DNA of 64,000 nt from Algicella marina (GTDB lineage Bacteria; Pseudomonadota; Alphaproteobacteria; Rhodobacterales; Rhodobacteraceae). Location of the stretch: NCBI RefSeq assembly GCF_009931615.1, contig NZ_CP046620.1, positions 124,001 through 188,000 on the forward strand, written 5' to 3'. Position 1 is the stretch's first letter; each line of letters begins with the position of its first letter. Below are positions 28,434-36,931 of this stretch, piece after piece. The position numbers and the translations under genes were made by a program. The notes beneath the pieces were generated by a model. That model was given only the letters and a program-made list of their open reading frames with translations, had not been told where the DNA came from and made no database searches.

Positions 28434-28909
28434 AATTTGTCGAGGCAGCTGCCGATCTGCTTTCTCCGAGCGAAATGCTGTCGATGAGCGGCCTTGAGTT
28501 CATAACCGGAATTCTGGACGGCCGCTATCCGGCACCGCCCATTTGCCGTACGCTCAACTACCAAATGGTCGAGGCGGAAACCGGCAAGGTCGTGTTTCGG
28601 GGGACGCCCAACTTCGGATCTCTCAATCCGCTTGGCACCGTTCACGGCGGTTGGTTCGGGACATTACTGGACAGTTGCATGGCCTGCGCCGTTCAGACTC
28701 ATTTGCCCACTGGAAGCGCCTACACAACGCTAGAGTACAAGATCAACATCCTGCGTCCGTTGTTGCATGATGATGAAGATGTACTGGCGATCGGAACGTC
28801 AGTTCATGTAGGGCGCAAAACAGGTGTTGCGGAGGGCAGAATCGTCGGCACAGAAGACGGTCGAACTTACGCAACAGGTTCAACTACCTGCATTATTTTG
28901 GATTCTTGA
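28430..28909 (+). CDS. PaaI-type hotdog-fold thioesterase
   Basis: Proteins of this family hydrolyse acyl-CoA thioesters. The ATG at 28430 overlaps the ATP12 stop and gives 159 residues. The hotdog signature GTVHGGWFGTLLDSCMACAV (about residues 75-94) holds the HGG motif, followed by TTLEYKINILRP. The substrate cannot be deduced; the neighbourhood gives no pathway hint. Confidence 0.82.
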   Translation: MKFVEAAADLLSPSEMLSMSGLEFITGILDGRYPAPPICRTLNYQMVEAETGKVVFRGTPNFGSLNPLGTVHGGWFGTLLDSCMACAVQTHLPTGSAYTTLEYKINILRPLLHDDEDVLAIGTSVHVGRKTGVAEGRIVGTEDGRTYATGSTTCIILDS

Positions 28910-28913
28910 ACCG

Positions 28914-28945
28914 CACTGCCACAATTTCTATCATTGCAGTGTTTT
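28914..28945 (+). terminator. weak intrinsic terminator after the thioesterase
   Basis: CACTGC (28914-28919) pairs with GCAGTG (28936-28941) over a 16-nt loop and TTTT follows. The stem is short, so efficiency is doubtful. Confidence 0.4.
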
Positions 28946-29002
28946 GAGTGTCCAGTCTTACGGTAAATGGCTTTTGCTGTACATCAAATGTGCATTGTTT
29001 CC

Positions 29003-29049
29003 TTGACCTTTGCGCCTCAATTCTCATTGATAGGGCCCAAGCTTGGGCC
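29003..29049 (+). promoter_or_regulatory. aapJ promoter region with 16-bp perfect palindrome
   Basis: TTGACC (29003-29008) with ATTGAT (17-bp spacer) or TTGATA (18-bp) as -10 is followed at once by a perfect 16-bp palindrome (29034-29049, GGCCCAAGCTTGGGCC). The palindrome covers the expected start of transcription, an ideal operator position. It could also fold as a 5' hairpin in the leader. Confidence 0.5.
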
Positions 29050-29122
29050 AAAGCCCGGCTGAGTTGTCAAACATGAAGGCCGCGCCGGGTTTAAAGGTGG
29101 GCCGCAACAGGAAGAGGTACCT

Positions 29123-30139
29123 ATGAAAACGACGGTCTTTTATGGCACGCTGGCAGCCGCAGGGCTCGCCGCCGGACTGGCATCCGCTGCCACGGTAGAC
29201 GACGTTAAGGCAAACGGAGTACTGAAGTGCGGTGTGACGACCGGTCTTGTAGGTTTCGCCGCACCCGATGCGAACGGCAACTGGGAAGGTTTCGACGTCG
29301 CTGTGTGCCGCGCCGTTGCTGCGGCCGTTCTGGGTGACCCGCAGGCGGTAGAATTCGTACCCACCACGGGTAAAACCCGCTTTACGGCCCTTGCGTCGGG
29401 CGAGGTCGATCTTCTGGCCCGCAACACGACGTGGACGTTCAGCCGCGATGTCGACCTGAAGTTCACTTTCGTCGGTGTCAACTACTACGACGGACAGGGC
29501 TTCATGGTCCGCAAGGATCTGGGCGTTTCTTCCGCCAAGGAACTCGATGGCGCGACCGTCTGCATCCAGACCGGTACGACGACCGAGCTTAACCTCGCGG
29601 ACTACTTCCGTGCCAACAACATCTCCTATGAGCCGGTTCCCATCGAAACCAACGCCGAGGCGCAGCAGCAGTATCTTGCAGGTGCATGTGACGTGTACAC
29701 GACGGACGCATCCGGTTTGGCCGCGACGCGCGCGACATTCGAGGATGCGGATGCGCACACGCTTCTGCCGGAAATCATCTCCAAGGAGCCGCTCGGCCCG
29801 CTTGTACGCCACGGGGATGACCAGTGGGCGGATATTGCACGCTGGACGCTCAATGCGCTCATCACTGCCGAAGAGCTGGGTGTGACATCAACCAACCTCG
29901 AAGAGATGGCCAAAGGCACCAATAATCCGGAGGTCAACCGCCTTCTGGGTACAGAGGGTGATCTTGGCGCGATGATCGGACTCGAAGCCGATTGGGCCAA
30001 GAACGCAATTGCTGCTGCCGGCAACTACGGCGAGATTTTCGCCGCAAATATTGGCGAGAGCACACCCATCGGTCTCGCACGTGGTCTGAACGCACAATGG
30101 ACGCAGGGCGGTCTGCTCTACTCCCCACCGTTCCGTTAA
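29123..30139 (+). CDS. aapJ: general L-amino-acid ABC transporter, periplasmic binding protein
   Basis: AapJ/BztA binds a broad range of L-amino acids and feeds the AapQM permease. It has 338 residues with a Sec signal peptide ending in LASA before ATVDDVK. The mature part begins VLKCGVTTGLVGFAAPDANGNWEGFDVAVCRAVAAAV-like, as in family-3 binding proteins, and includes TFSRDVDLKFTFVGVNYYDG. A GGAAGAGG sequence precedes the start. It is the first gene of aapJQMP. Bzt of Rhodobacter capsulatus, the same family, prefers Glu, Gln, Asp and Asn. Confidence 0.93.
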   Translation: MKTTVFYGTLAAAGLAAGLASAATVDDVKANGVLKCGVTTGLVGFAAPDANGNWEGFDVAVCRAVAAAVLGDPQAVEFVPTTGKTRFTALASGEVDLLARNTTWTFSRDVDLKFTFVGVNYYDGQGFMVRKDLGVSSAKELDGATVCIQTGTTTELNLADYFRANNISYEPVPIETNAEAQQQYLAGACDVYTTDASGLAATRATFEDADAHTLLPEIISKEPLGPLVRHGDDQWADIARWTLNALITAEELGVTSTNLEEMAKGTNNPEVNRLLGTEGDLGAMIGLEADWAKNAIAAAGNYGEIFAANIGESTPIGLARGLNAQWTQGGLLYSPPFR

Positions 30140-30148
30140 TCGGACAAC

Positions 30149-30174
30149 CTGAGGGCGCCATTCGGCGCCCTCAG
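30149..30174 (+). other. 11-bp hairpin between aapJ and aapQ
   Basis: CTGAGGGCGCC (30149-30159) pairs perfectly with 30164-30174 around ATTC, followed by TGTATTTT. Such hairpins behind binding-protein genes usually protect the upstream mRNA or partly terminate, so more binding protein than permease is made. Confidence 0.6.
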
Positions 30175-30279
30175 TGTATTTTGGCGCAGACCAAACCACC
30201 TTTTGCGATTGGCAGGACCGGATGAACCGGGCCGCAGGGAGATCGGCAAGGGGGACCAACAACAGAGAGAGGTGCGGGT

Positions 30280-31497
30280 ATGGCCGCGATAAGTGACGAG
30301 TCGGAGCCGACTTTCCGTCTGAGCATGCTTATATACGATACGCGGTATCGTTCGCTCACAATCCAAGCAGTAGCATTACTTGGCTTTTTACTGGGAATAG
30401 GCTGGCTGATCAGCAACGCTGCGCAGAATTTGGCAGATCTCGGTAAGCCGCTTGGCTTTGGTTTCCTCGCCAATCCGGCCGGTTATGATATCAACCAGCG
30501 CCTGATCGAATACAACAGCCAGTCATCGCATGCTCGGGCGGCACTAGTCGGGCTGTTGAATACTTTGCTTGTAGCGGTCCTCGGGTGCATCCTGGCAACC
30601 GTTATTGGCGTCGTGGTGGGTGTACTTCGCCTTTCAAAGAATTGGCTGATCGCAAAGGTCATGACTGTATATGTCGAGACCTTCCGGAACGTTCCCGTTC
30701 TCCTTTGGATCGTCTTTGCCATGGCGATCTTTATCGAGACACTGCCGCAGCCGCGAGACTTCAGGGGAGATGACCCTGCCGCCTCCATGTGGTTGTGGGA
30801 CAGCGTGGCCTTCACAAACCGTGGTTTCTACATCCCGATGCCTCAGTTCGGCGCGGGTTCGATCGTTGTCGTAGTGGGGTTCCTCGCTTCGCTTGTGGGT
30901 ATCTGGGCGTACCGACGCTATGCACGGAAGAAGCAGGAAGCGACCGGTGAGATCTCACCAGTGTTCTGGGTGAGTGTCGGCCTTTTCTTCGTTCCGGCAA
31001 TCCTGCTGCAACTGATCATGGGCAGCCCGATCACGCTCCAGTATCCGGAACTTGCCGGCTTCAACTTCCGCGGCGGTATTTACATGCGCAATTCCCTGAT
31101 CGCACTTTGGCTGGCGCTCAGCTTCTACACTGCGGCATTCATCGCCGAAATCGTCCGGGCGGGCATCCTGTCCGTTTCCAAGGGGCAAACGGAAGCGGCT
31201 TCCGCGCTGGGCATTCGCCCGTCACGAACGATGCGTCTTGTAATCCTGCCTCAGGCCCTGCGCGTTATCATTCCGCCGCTGATCTCCAACTACCTGAACC
31301 TGACCAAGAACTCCTCGCTCGCAATTGCGGTTGGCTACATGGACATCACCGGGACCTTGGGGGGCATCACGCTCAACCAGACGGGAAGGGAAATGGAGAC
31401 ATTGCTGCTGCTGATGCTCTGCTATCTCTGCATCTCGCTGACCGTGAGCTTCATCATGAACTGGTACAACGAATCCATAAAGCTGAGGGAGCGGTGA
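30280..31497 (+). CDS. aapQ: general L-amino-acid ABC transporter permease AapQ
   Basis: AapQ is one of the two inner-membrane permeases of the Aap/Bzt system. It has 405 residues, much longer than most amino-acid permeases. The extra length lies in a periplasmic/TM insert between the first and later helices, as expected for this branch. The EAA loop near the C-terminus is EAASALGIRPSRTMRLVILP. It sits 140 bp after aapJ with a hairpin between, and the start of aapM follows 1 bp after its stop. Confidence 0.92.
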   Translation: MAAISDESEPTFRLSMLIYDTRYRSLTIQAVALLGFLLGIGWLISNAAQNLADLGKPLGFGFLANPAGYDINQRLIEYNSQSSHARAALVGLLNTLLVAVLGCILATVIGVVVGVLRLSKNWLIAKVMTVYVETFRNVPVLLWIVFAMAIFIETLPQPRDFRGDDPAASMWLWDSVAFTNRGFYIPMPQFGAGSIVVVVGFLASLVGIWAYRRYARKKQEATGEISPVFWVSVGLFFVPAILLQLIMGSPITLQYPELAGFNFRGGIYMRNSLIALWLALSFYTAAFIAEIVRAGILSVSKGQTEAASALGIRPSRTMRLVILPQALRVIIPPLISNYLNLTKNSSLAIAVGYMDITGTLGGITLNQTGREMETLLLLMLCYLCISLTVSFIMNWYNESIKLRER

Positions 31498-31498
31498 A

Positions 31499-32818
31499 AT
31501 GAGCGACACGCAACAACACAAGATCGCTTCCTTCGTACGCAAGGACATGCTGCCGCCCAGCAACGCGCCAGCCGGAAACGTTGGCTTCGTCAGGTGGGTC
31601 AGGGAGAACCTTTTCAGCGGGCCATTCAACACCATTCTGACCGTCGTTCTGCTGTTCTGTATCTGGTACGTTGTCAGCGGGTTTCTTGGCTGGGCTCTGA
31701 GGTCGGCCTGGTATGCGGAGTCCCTTACCGAGTGCCGTGAGATCATAGCGGCCCGATATGGGGAAGGTACGCACGGTGCCTGCTGGGCCGTCATTCGCGA
31801 CCGGTTCCTGCAACTGCTTTACGGGTTTTATCCCAGTGAGCTGTACTGGCGCATCAACCTGTCCTTCGTTCTGTTGCTCGTAGCGCTCGCGCCTATCCTT
31901 TTCACGGCCATACCCAGAAAAATGCTCTGGTTTTCAGCTATTTATCCTTTCCTGGGCTACTGGCTGCTCTGGGGTGGGTCCATTTGGGGGCCGGTGATGG
32001 TTGTCGCAGGTTTCGCGTTGGGCGGCCTGGCTTTCAAATATGTCGGCGATGCTTTCGGGGCATTGCTCGGCACAATTGCTGCGGCGGCGGTACCGATAAT
32101 CTGGTGGCTTCTGCTTGCAGGGCCGGTTGCCGGAGCTATCGATGGCCTGATCCCAATCGGAATTACCGAAGTCGAGAGTTCCAAGTTCGGGGGCTTCTCC
32201 CTGTCGGTCATTATTGGGGTGTCCGGTATTGTCTGTTCGCTGCCGCTGGGCATTCTGCTTGCGCTTGGCAGACAGTCGAACCTGTTTATTGTCCGGTCAA
32301 TTTGCATCGGATATATTGAGTTCATCCGGGGCGTGCCGTTGATCACCCTGTTGTTCGTGGCATCGACACTACTGAACTACTTCATGCCGCCCGGCACCAA
32401 CTTCGACATTATTCTGCGCGTTGTCATCATGGTGACGCTTTTCGCTTCCGCTTACATGGCGGAGGTGATCAGGGGCGGGCTGGCGGCCCTGCCGAAGGGG
32501 CAGTATGAAGGTGCGGACAGCCTGGGGCTGAACTACTGGCAGGCGCAGCGGTTGATCGTCATGCCGCAGGCACTGAAGATCTCGATTCCGAACATCGTTT
32601 CAACCTTCATCGGTTTGTTCAAGGATACCGTGCTCGTGTCGATCATCGGTCTGCTCGACCCGCTCGGCCTTTCCAATGCGATCCGGGCAGATGCGGCGTG
32701 GAACGGCATCGTGTGGGAGCTTTACGCTTTCATCGCGTTCATGTTCTTCATCTTCTGCTTTTCGATGTCCAGATACTCCATCTATCTGGAAAACAAACTG
32801 AAAACCGATCACCGCTGA
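31499..32818 (+). CDS. aapM: general L-amino-acid ABC transporter permease AapM
   Basis: AapM is the second permease of the system, 439 residues. Several extra transmembrane helices occupy the first 230 residues, and then comes the canonical permease domain with the [12 protein letters not shown] motif and the EAA loop [21 protein letters not shown]. It pairs with AapQ as a heterodimer. It lies one base after aapQ, and aapP begins 14 bp beyond its stop. Confidence 0.92.
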   Translation: MSDTQQHKIASFVRKDMLPPSNAPAGNVGFVRWVRENLFSGPFNTILTVVLLFCIWYVVSGFLGWALRSAWYAESLTECREIIAARYGEGTHGACWAVIRDRFLQLLYGFYPSELYWRINLSFVLLLVALAPILFTAIPRKMLWFSAIYPFLGYWLLWGGSIWGPVMVVAGFALGGLAFKYVGDAFGALLGTIAAAAVPIIWWLLLAGPVAGAIDGLIPIGITEVESSKFGGFSLSVIIGVSGIVCSLPLGILLALGRQSNLFIVRSICIGYIEFIRGVPLITLLFVASTLLNYFMPPGTNFDIILRVVIMVTLFASAYMAEVIRGGLAALPKGQYEGADSLGLNYWQAQRLIVMPQALKISIPNIVSTFIGLFKDTVLVSIIGLLDPLGLSNAIRADAAWNGIVWELYAFIAFMFFIFCFSMSRYSIYLENKLKTDHR

Positions 32819-32832
32819 CAGGAGTGATGCAT

Positions 32833-33612
32833 ATGCAAGACGCCGCAATCGACACGACCAATATGGCGGTCTCCGACAAGGTGGCCATCCAGATTACCAA
32901 TATGAACAAGTGGTACGGGCAGTTTCACGTGCTGCGGGATATTGATCTTACGGTTTATGAGGGGGAGCGGATCGTCGTCTGTGGGCCCTCCGGATCAGGT
33001 AAATCGACATTGATCCGCTGTATAAACCGGCTGGAAGAACATCAGAAGGGCAAGATTATTGTCGATGGAACTGAATTGAGTTCCGACCTGAAGAATATCG
33101 ACAAAATTCGCTCTGAAGTTGGGATGTGTTTTCAGCATTTCAATCTGTTCCCGCACCTGACTATTCTGGAAAACTGCACGCTGGCACCTATTTGGGTGCG
33201 CAAGGTTCCGAAGAGGGAAGCCGAAGAAACGGCGATGCATTACCTGGAGAAGGTGAAGATCCCCGATCAGGCCAACAAGTACCCGGGGCAACTTTCCGGC
33301 GGGCAGCAGCAGCGCGTGGCTATTGCGCGGTCACTGTGCATGAAACCGAGGATCATGCTGTTCGATGAGCCGACATCGGCGCTCGATCCGGAGATGATCA
33401 AGGAAGTTCTGGATACGATGATCGAACTGGCACAGGAAGGTATGACCATGATCTGCGTAACCCATGAAATGGGCTTTGCGCGCAAGGTCGCGAACCGCGT
33501 GATCTTCATGGATCAGGGCCAGATTGTTGAGCAGAACGAGCCGGAAGAGTTCTTCAACAACCCTCAGAGTGACCGGACGAAACTGTTCCTGAGCCAGATC
33601 CTCGGACACTGA
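32833..33612 (+). CDS. aapP: general L-amino-acid ABC transporter ATP-binding protein
   Basis: AapP is the ATPase that powers the Aap/Bzt importer. Of two nearby ATGs (32827, 32833) the second is 8 nt after GGAG and gives [11 protein letters not shown], 259 residues. Walker A is GPSGSGKST, the Q-loop [14 protein letters not shown], the signature LSGGQQQR, Walker [15 protein letters not shown] and the switch [10 protein letters not shown] strong terminator follows. Confidence 0.95.
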   Translation: MQDAAIDTTNMAVSDKVAIQITNMNKWYGQFHVLRDIDLTVYEGERIVVCGPSGSGKSTLIRCINRLEEHQKGKIIVDGTELSSDLKNIDKIRSEVGMCFQHFNLFPHLTILENCTLAPIWVRKVPKREAEETAMHYLEKVKIPDQANKYPGQLSGGQQQRVAIARSLCMKPRIMLFDEPTSALDPEMIKEVLDTMIELAQEGMTMICVTHEMGFARKVANRVIFMDQGQIVEQNEPEEFFNNPQSDRTKLFLSQILGH

Positions 33613-33633
33613 CGGCAGCCGCCACTCCCGATG

Positions 33634-33661
33634 AAAAACCGGCCTTTGGGCCGGTTTTTTT
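33634..33661 (+). terminator. intrinsic terminator after aapP
   Basis: AAAACCGGCC (33635-33644) pairs with GGCCGGTTTT (33649-33658), with a TTTG loop and seven T. The A tract also lets it work for the minus-strand gene that ends at 33665. Confidence 0.88.
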
Positions 33662-33664
33662 GTT

Positions 33665-34213
33665 TCAGGGCAGGTTTCGGGGGACCTGGTAGGCGACGAG
33701 GCGGCAGTTTTCCGGCTCAAGTAAAGCCCAAGTATCCGCGAAGCTTTCTATAATAACGCAGGCACCGGTGGGAAACGGCTTCAGAATATGGGTTTGGTAT
33801 GGGTTTGGTATGGTTTCGGTATGGCTATCGGCATCATTTTCGGACCACCGTGAAAACCCGTTGGTCAGCCTTGCTGCCGTATTGCCGATGCCGGGATTGT
33901 GGCCAAGGACGAGGAGGCTGCCGAGCGCGTCATCCTGCGCCTGAATGAGTGCCAGAATGGACCTTTCGGTGGCGAGGTAGAGTTCGGACCGGAAAGAGGT
34001 TTCCACGCCCTGCCAGTTTACCTTTTCCCAGGTTTCGCGGGTTCGGGCAGCATCGGAGACAAGGGCGAGATCCGGTTTCGGTGCTTCGGCGGCAAGATAG
34101 TGACCGACAGCGGCGGCGGCCTTGCGGCCGCGGTGGTTGAGCGGCCGCTCGTGATCCGGGGCACCGCGCTTCCAATCCGACTTGGTGTGGCGAAGAAGGA
34201 TGAGGCGCTTCAT
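33665..34213 (-). CDS. SixA-like phosphohistidine phosphatase (histidine phosphatase superfamily)
   Basis: SixA proteins remove phosphate from phosphohistidine. The start MKRLILLRHTKSDW is set by homology, giving 182 residues. The catalytic RHTKS is at 8-12, and the second His is in LGHNPGIG near residue 105. The conserved FPTGACVI lies near the end. Between these last two motifs an extra stretch of about 20 residues occurs, encoded by three to four copies of an 11-bp repeat; usual SixA proteins lack it. The start overlaps the end of the Fe-S gene by 4 bp. Activity on a particular protein is unknown. Confidence 0.8.
   Translation of the reverse strand: MKRLILLRHTKSDWKRGAPDHERPLNHRGRKAAAAVGHYLAAEAPKPDLALVSDAARTRETWEKVNWQGVETSFRSELYLATERSILALIQAQDDALGSLLVLGHNPGIGNTAARLTNGFSRWSENDADSHTETIPNPYQTHILKPFPTGACVIIESFADTWALLEPENCRLVAYQVPRNLP
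33788..33831. repeat. 11-bp tandem repeat inside the SixA-like gene
   Basis: Two exact copies of ATGGGTTTGGT (33788-33798, 33799-33809), a third with two mismatches (33810-33820) and a degenerate fourth (33821-33831). As 11 is not a multiple of three, each copy is read in a different frame, and gain or loss of one copy would shift the frame before the C-terminus. Confidence 0.8.
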
Positions 34214-34824
34214 GACCCGCCCCCCACGAAGGCATCCATATGGAAGGCGGATTGGTCGGGCAGGCGCAGATTCGCGCCGACGGGACAGGCGCGGCGGACA
34301 AGGCAGCCGGATCGGCAGGCCACGCCCTCCGGGCTGCGGATGTGGGCCTTGCAGGCGGGCACGTTGTAGCCTTCCGATGTGAGGGCGCCGACCGGGCAGG
34401 CCGTGCGGCATGGCTGGTGACACTCCGGGCAGGGCGATCGAGCCGGCGGAATTGAGTTGCGTACCTCAAAAAAACGCATCGCTGCGCGGAAAGACACGAA
34501 GAGTCCGTGCTCCGCATGGACCAGCAGGTTGACCGGCGACGAGAAGACCCGGCCTGTGGACAGCGCCCAGTCAAGGAAGGGGTGCCACGGTGGACCACCG
34601 AACGGAAAGAGGGCGACTGCTCCGTTCCGGATGGCGATGGCGGTGAGCACGCGGGTGGACCAGCGATCCAGCGGATCGGGCTGGCCATCGGCGTACTCGG
34701 GACTGGCCGTGAACCGACGCCAGAACGCTGGCCCGGCTGGCCCGATGAGGGCCATGGTGCCGGGGGAGGCGAATGTGCCGAGGATCATCAGACCCTCCTT
34801 TTCAAGTTCTTTTTCCAAATTCAT
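34210..34824 (-). CDS. iron-sulfur (ferredoxin-like) protein of unknown function
   Basis: This 204-residue protein has two cysteine clusters: C-x2-C-x3-C-x3-CP in CPECHQPCRTACPVGA (near residues 132-147) and a second group in CKAHIRS with CRSGCLVRRACPVGA. Together they could hold one or two 4Fe-4S clusters, like the C-terminal part of QueG-type proteins. The first ATG overlaps the stop of the hydroxylase gene. A second ATG 36 bp on has a better AGGAGG and is the alternative start. It lies in a three-gene minus-strand operon with the hydroxylase and the SixA-like gene. I cannot name its reaction. Confidence 0.65.
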   Translation of the reverse strand: MNLEKELEKEGLMILGTFASPGTMALIGPAGPAFWRRFTASPEYADGQPDPLDRWSTRVLTAIAIRNGAVALFPFGGPPWHPFLDWALSTGRVFSSPVNLLVHAEHGLFVSFRAAMRFFEVRNSIPPARSPCPECHQPCRTACPVGALTSEGYNVPACKAHIRSPEGVACRSGCLVRRACPVGANLRLPDQSAFHMDAFVGGGS

Positions 34825-35612
34825 TTCTTAAAAGGCAAAAGCAGGGACCAGATAAAACGCGTCGGCCGGGTATCCTGCCATTCGAGACCGATGGTCATGG
34901 CATCGTGCCCGGCGCGGGGTTGGGCAATGTAGGTTCCGAACAGTCTATCCCAAATTGAGAGGGAAAACCCGTAATTACTGTCGTGTTCGGACCTGTGTAT
35001 GCTGTGGTGGACACGGTGCATGTCCGGTGTGACCAGAATCCGGCGCAGGGCGGCATCGGCTGACGGCGACAGTTTCACGTTTGCGTGATTGAACATCGCC
35101 ATGCCGTTGAGCAGGATTTCGAACAGGATGACGGCGATGGCGGAGGCGCCGAGCAGATAGACGGCGCCGATCTTGACGAGCATGGACAGGCCGATCTCCA
35201 CCGGGTGGAAACGGATGGCGGTGGTGACGTCGAGGTCGGGATCGGCGTGGTGGACGCGGTGCAGGCGCCAGAGCAGAGGCACCTTGTGGGTGACGAGGTG
35301 CTGCGCCCAGATGACCAGATCGAGGATCAGGACGGCGAACAGGATTTCAAGCCAACCGGGCAGAAGCAAGTGGTTGAAAAGCCCCCAGTTTCGTGCGCCG
35401 GCATCCACGGCCGCGCCGACGGCCAGCAGTGGCATGGCGACGGCGAACAGCCGTAGCAGGACGGTATCGGCCAGCACGATGCCCCAGTTGGTGACCCAGC
35501 GGCCGCGGCGCGGATAGGTGCGGGCCCGGCGGGGTGCAAGCGCCTCCGCCGTCGCGAGGGCCGCGAAGAGGCCGAGGAAGACGGCGAGTCGGATCAGGGC
35601 TTCGTGCTGCAT
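34821..35612 (-). CDS. fatty-acid hydroxylase / sterol desaturase family membrane protein
   Basis: Integral membrane di-iron oxygenases of this family hydroxylate or desaturate lipids. The 263-residue protein has the histidine boxes HLVTHKV, HRVHHADPD and HRVHHSIHRSEHDSNYG, plus NHANVKL, in the usual order and spacing, and at least four hydrophobic segments. The substrate could be a carotenoid, hopanoid, ornithine lipid or fatty acid; neighbours do not decide it. The downstream Fe-S protein, translationally coupled to it, might supply electrons, but that is inference. Confidence 0.8.
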   Translation of the reverse strand: MQHEALIRLAVFLGLFAALATAEALAPRRARTYPRRGRWVTNWGIVLADTVLLRLFAVAMPLLAVGAAVDAGARNWGLFNHLLLPGWLEILFAVLILDLVIWAQHLVTHKVPLLWRLHRVHHADPDLDVTTAIRFHPVEIGLSMLVKIGAVYLLGASAIAVILFEILLNGMAMFNHANVKLSPSADAALRRILVTPDMHRVHHSIHRSEHDSNYGFSLSIWDRLFGTYIAQPRAGHDAMTIGLEWQDTRPTRFIWSLLLPFKK

Positions 35613-35744
35613 GGGGGTATGGTCACGTTTGCGGTTGGGGCGTCAACCGCCGGTAGAGCGGCATTGTCGCATTGCGGCAGCCACTGCATCAAAAGCCGGG
35701 CGTCGACACGCAAGAAGCGTGTCCGGGCCGTGACTCGTGACATG

Positions 35745-36437
35745 TCAGCTGTGGGTGTGATCCAGCGACGTCAGGTAGTGGGAGAGGGAGCGGTCGGCGC
35801 GAACCGGATATTCACCGCCCGGTTCCGCCATTGCGGTGATGCGGTCGAGCCGGAAATTGCGGTAGTCTTCCCGCGTTTCGCACCATGCCAGCAGCGTCCA
35901 GCGACCCGTCCAGCCCATCAGACCGAGGGGCCAGACGGTGCGGGAGGTACAGGCACCGGTGGCATCTTCATAGGCGAGGGTGAGCTTGCGGCGGGCGAAG
36001 ATCGCTTCCCGCAGTTGCTGGTGAGTGATCCGCAGTGGCGTATCGCGCGAAAGCAACGGGATGCGGTAGGGCTGTTCATCGAGTGCCTTCAGCGCGGCAT
36101 CGTCAAGAATGGCGCGGATCTTGGTTTCAGCGCTTTCGGCGGCAGCGGCCATGCCGGGATCGGTGAAGGCGCGGACCATGGCCGCACCCGTGAGCAGCGC
36201 GAGGGTTTCGGCGCGGGTGAACATGATGGGCGGCAGTTCAAAGCCGGGATCGAGGCGGTAGCCCACCCCGGCCTCGCCGGTGATGGGCACGCCGGAGGCC
36301 TGCAGATCCGCGACGTCGCGGTAGACGGTGCGGGGGCTGACCTCCAGCGCTTCGGCAAGGGCGGCGCCGGTGACCGCCAGACGGCGGCCCCGGAGTTCCG
36401 CGATCAGGCGGAACAGGCGATCCGCCCTGCGGCTCAA
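35745..36437 (-). CDS. YafY-type HTH/WYL transcriptional regulator
   Basis: This 230-residue regulator has an N-terminal winged helix (ALAEALEVSPRTVYRDVADL, about residues 22-41), a middle segment and a C-terminal WYL-like effector domain with the LGLMGWTGRWTLLAWCE region. The start is TTG at 36437, giving MSRRADRLFRLIAELR. It overlaps the stop of the upstream ABM gene by 4 bp, so the two are translationally coupled. A 24-bp perfect palindrome upstream of the pair is a natural autoregulatory operator. Confidence 0.82.
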   Translation of the reverse strand: MSRRADRLFRLIAELRGRRLAVTGAALAEALEVSPRTVYRDVADLQASGVPITGEAGVGYRLDPGFELPPIMFTRAETLALLTGAAMVRAFTDPGMAAAAESAETKIRAILDDAALKALDEQPYRIPLLSRDTPLRITHQQLREAIFARRKLTLAYEDATGACTSRTVWPLGLMGWTGRWTLLAWCETREDYRNFRLDRITAMAEPGGEYPVRADRSLSHYLTSLDHTHS

Positions 36438-36754
36438 GCCGCCGCCAGCCTTTCGGCGAGAAAGGAGTGAACGATGGCTTCGTGGGCCATCTTCACGCTG
36501 CCGCCCTCGATGAGGGAAAGATAGGGGGCGTTTGCCGGAGACTTGGGGAAGGCTTCGGCGGCAGCTTCGGCATCGGCGCGGCTGGCCCAGTAGACCGAAT
36601 GAGCGAAGGTGTAACCTTCGCGGGAGACGGAACTGTAGTTGAAGCCGGGTTGCTGCATCAGCCATTGCTGCGACGTATCCAGCGCGGCGGCGAGATCCGT
36701 CTCCGAGGTGCCGGCGACGAGGGTGAAGGTTACGCGTTCGAGACATTCGTGCAT
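36434..36754 (-). CDS. ABM-like (antibiotic biosynthesis monooxygenase) dimeric alpha/beta-barrel protein
   Basis: This 106-residue protein starts MHECLERVTFTLVAG, set by GGAG 7 nt upstream. The pattern of a first beta strand, a helix with WLMQQPGFNYSSV and a last strand fits the ABM/ferredoxin-like barrel, but no catalytic residue is diagnostic. Small proteins of this type are often controlled by the YafY-like regulator encoded behind them, as here. The enzymatic role is unknown. Confidence 0.6.
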   Translation of the reverse strand: MHECLERVTFTLVAGTSETDLAAALDTSQQWLMQQPGFNYSSVSREGYTFAHSVYWASRADAEAAAEAFPKSPANAPYLSLIEGGSVKMAHEAIVHSFLAERLAAA

Positions 36755-36809
36755 CTGAGTGCTCCTGTTGAAGGGCCGGGAGTGGCCCTGATGCATCTCT
36801 AGCGCCGGG

Positions 36810-36833
36810 CTGCTGACAGCATACTGTCAGCAG
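36810..36833. promoter_or_regulatory. 24-bp perfect palindromic operator upstream of the ABM/WYL pair
   Basis: CTGCTGACAG (36810-36819), CATA, CTGTCAGCAG (36824-36833) is an exact 10-bp inverted repeat with a 4-bp spacer. It lies 56 bp upstream of the ABM start and about 100 bp upstream of the Na/Pi gene on the other strand, so it could control either or both. Confidence 0.7.
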
Positions 36834-36931
36834 TGCGCCGGCCGGGGAAAATACTTTCGAAACCTGCGGTCACAAATCTGTTTCCGAAGACTGCCATCGT
36901 TTCCGCGCAACTGAGCGATGGGGGATACCTG

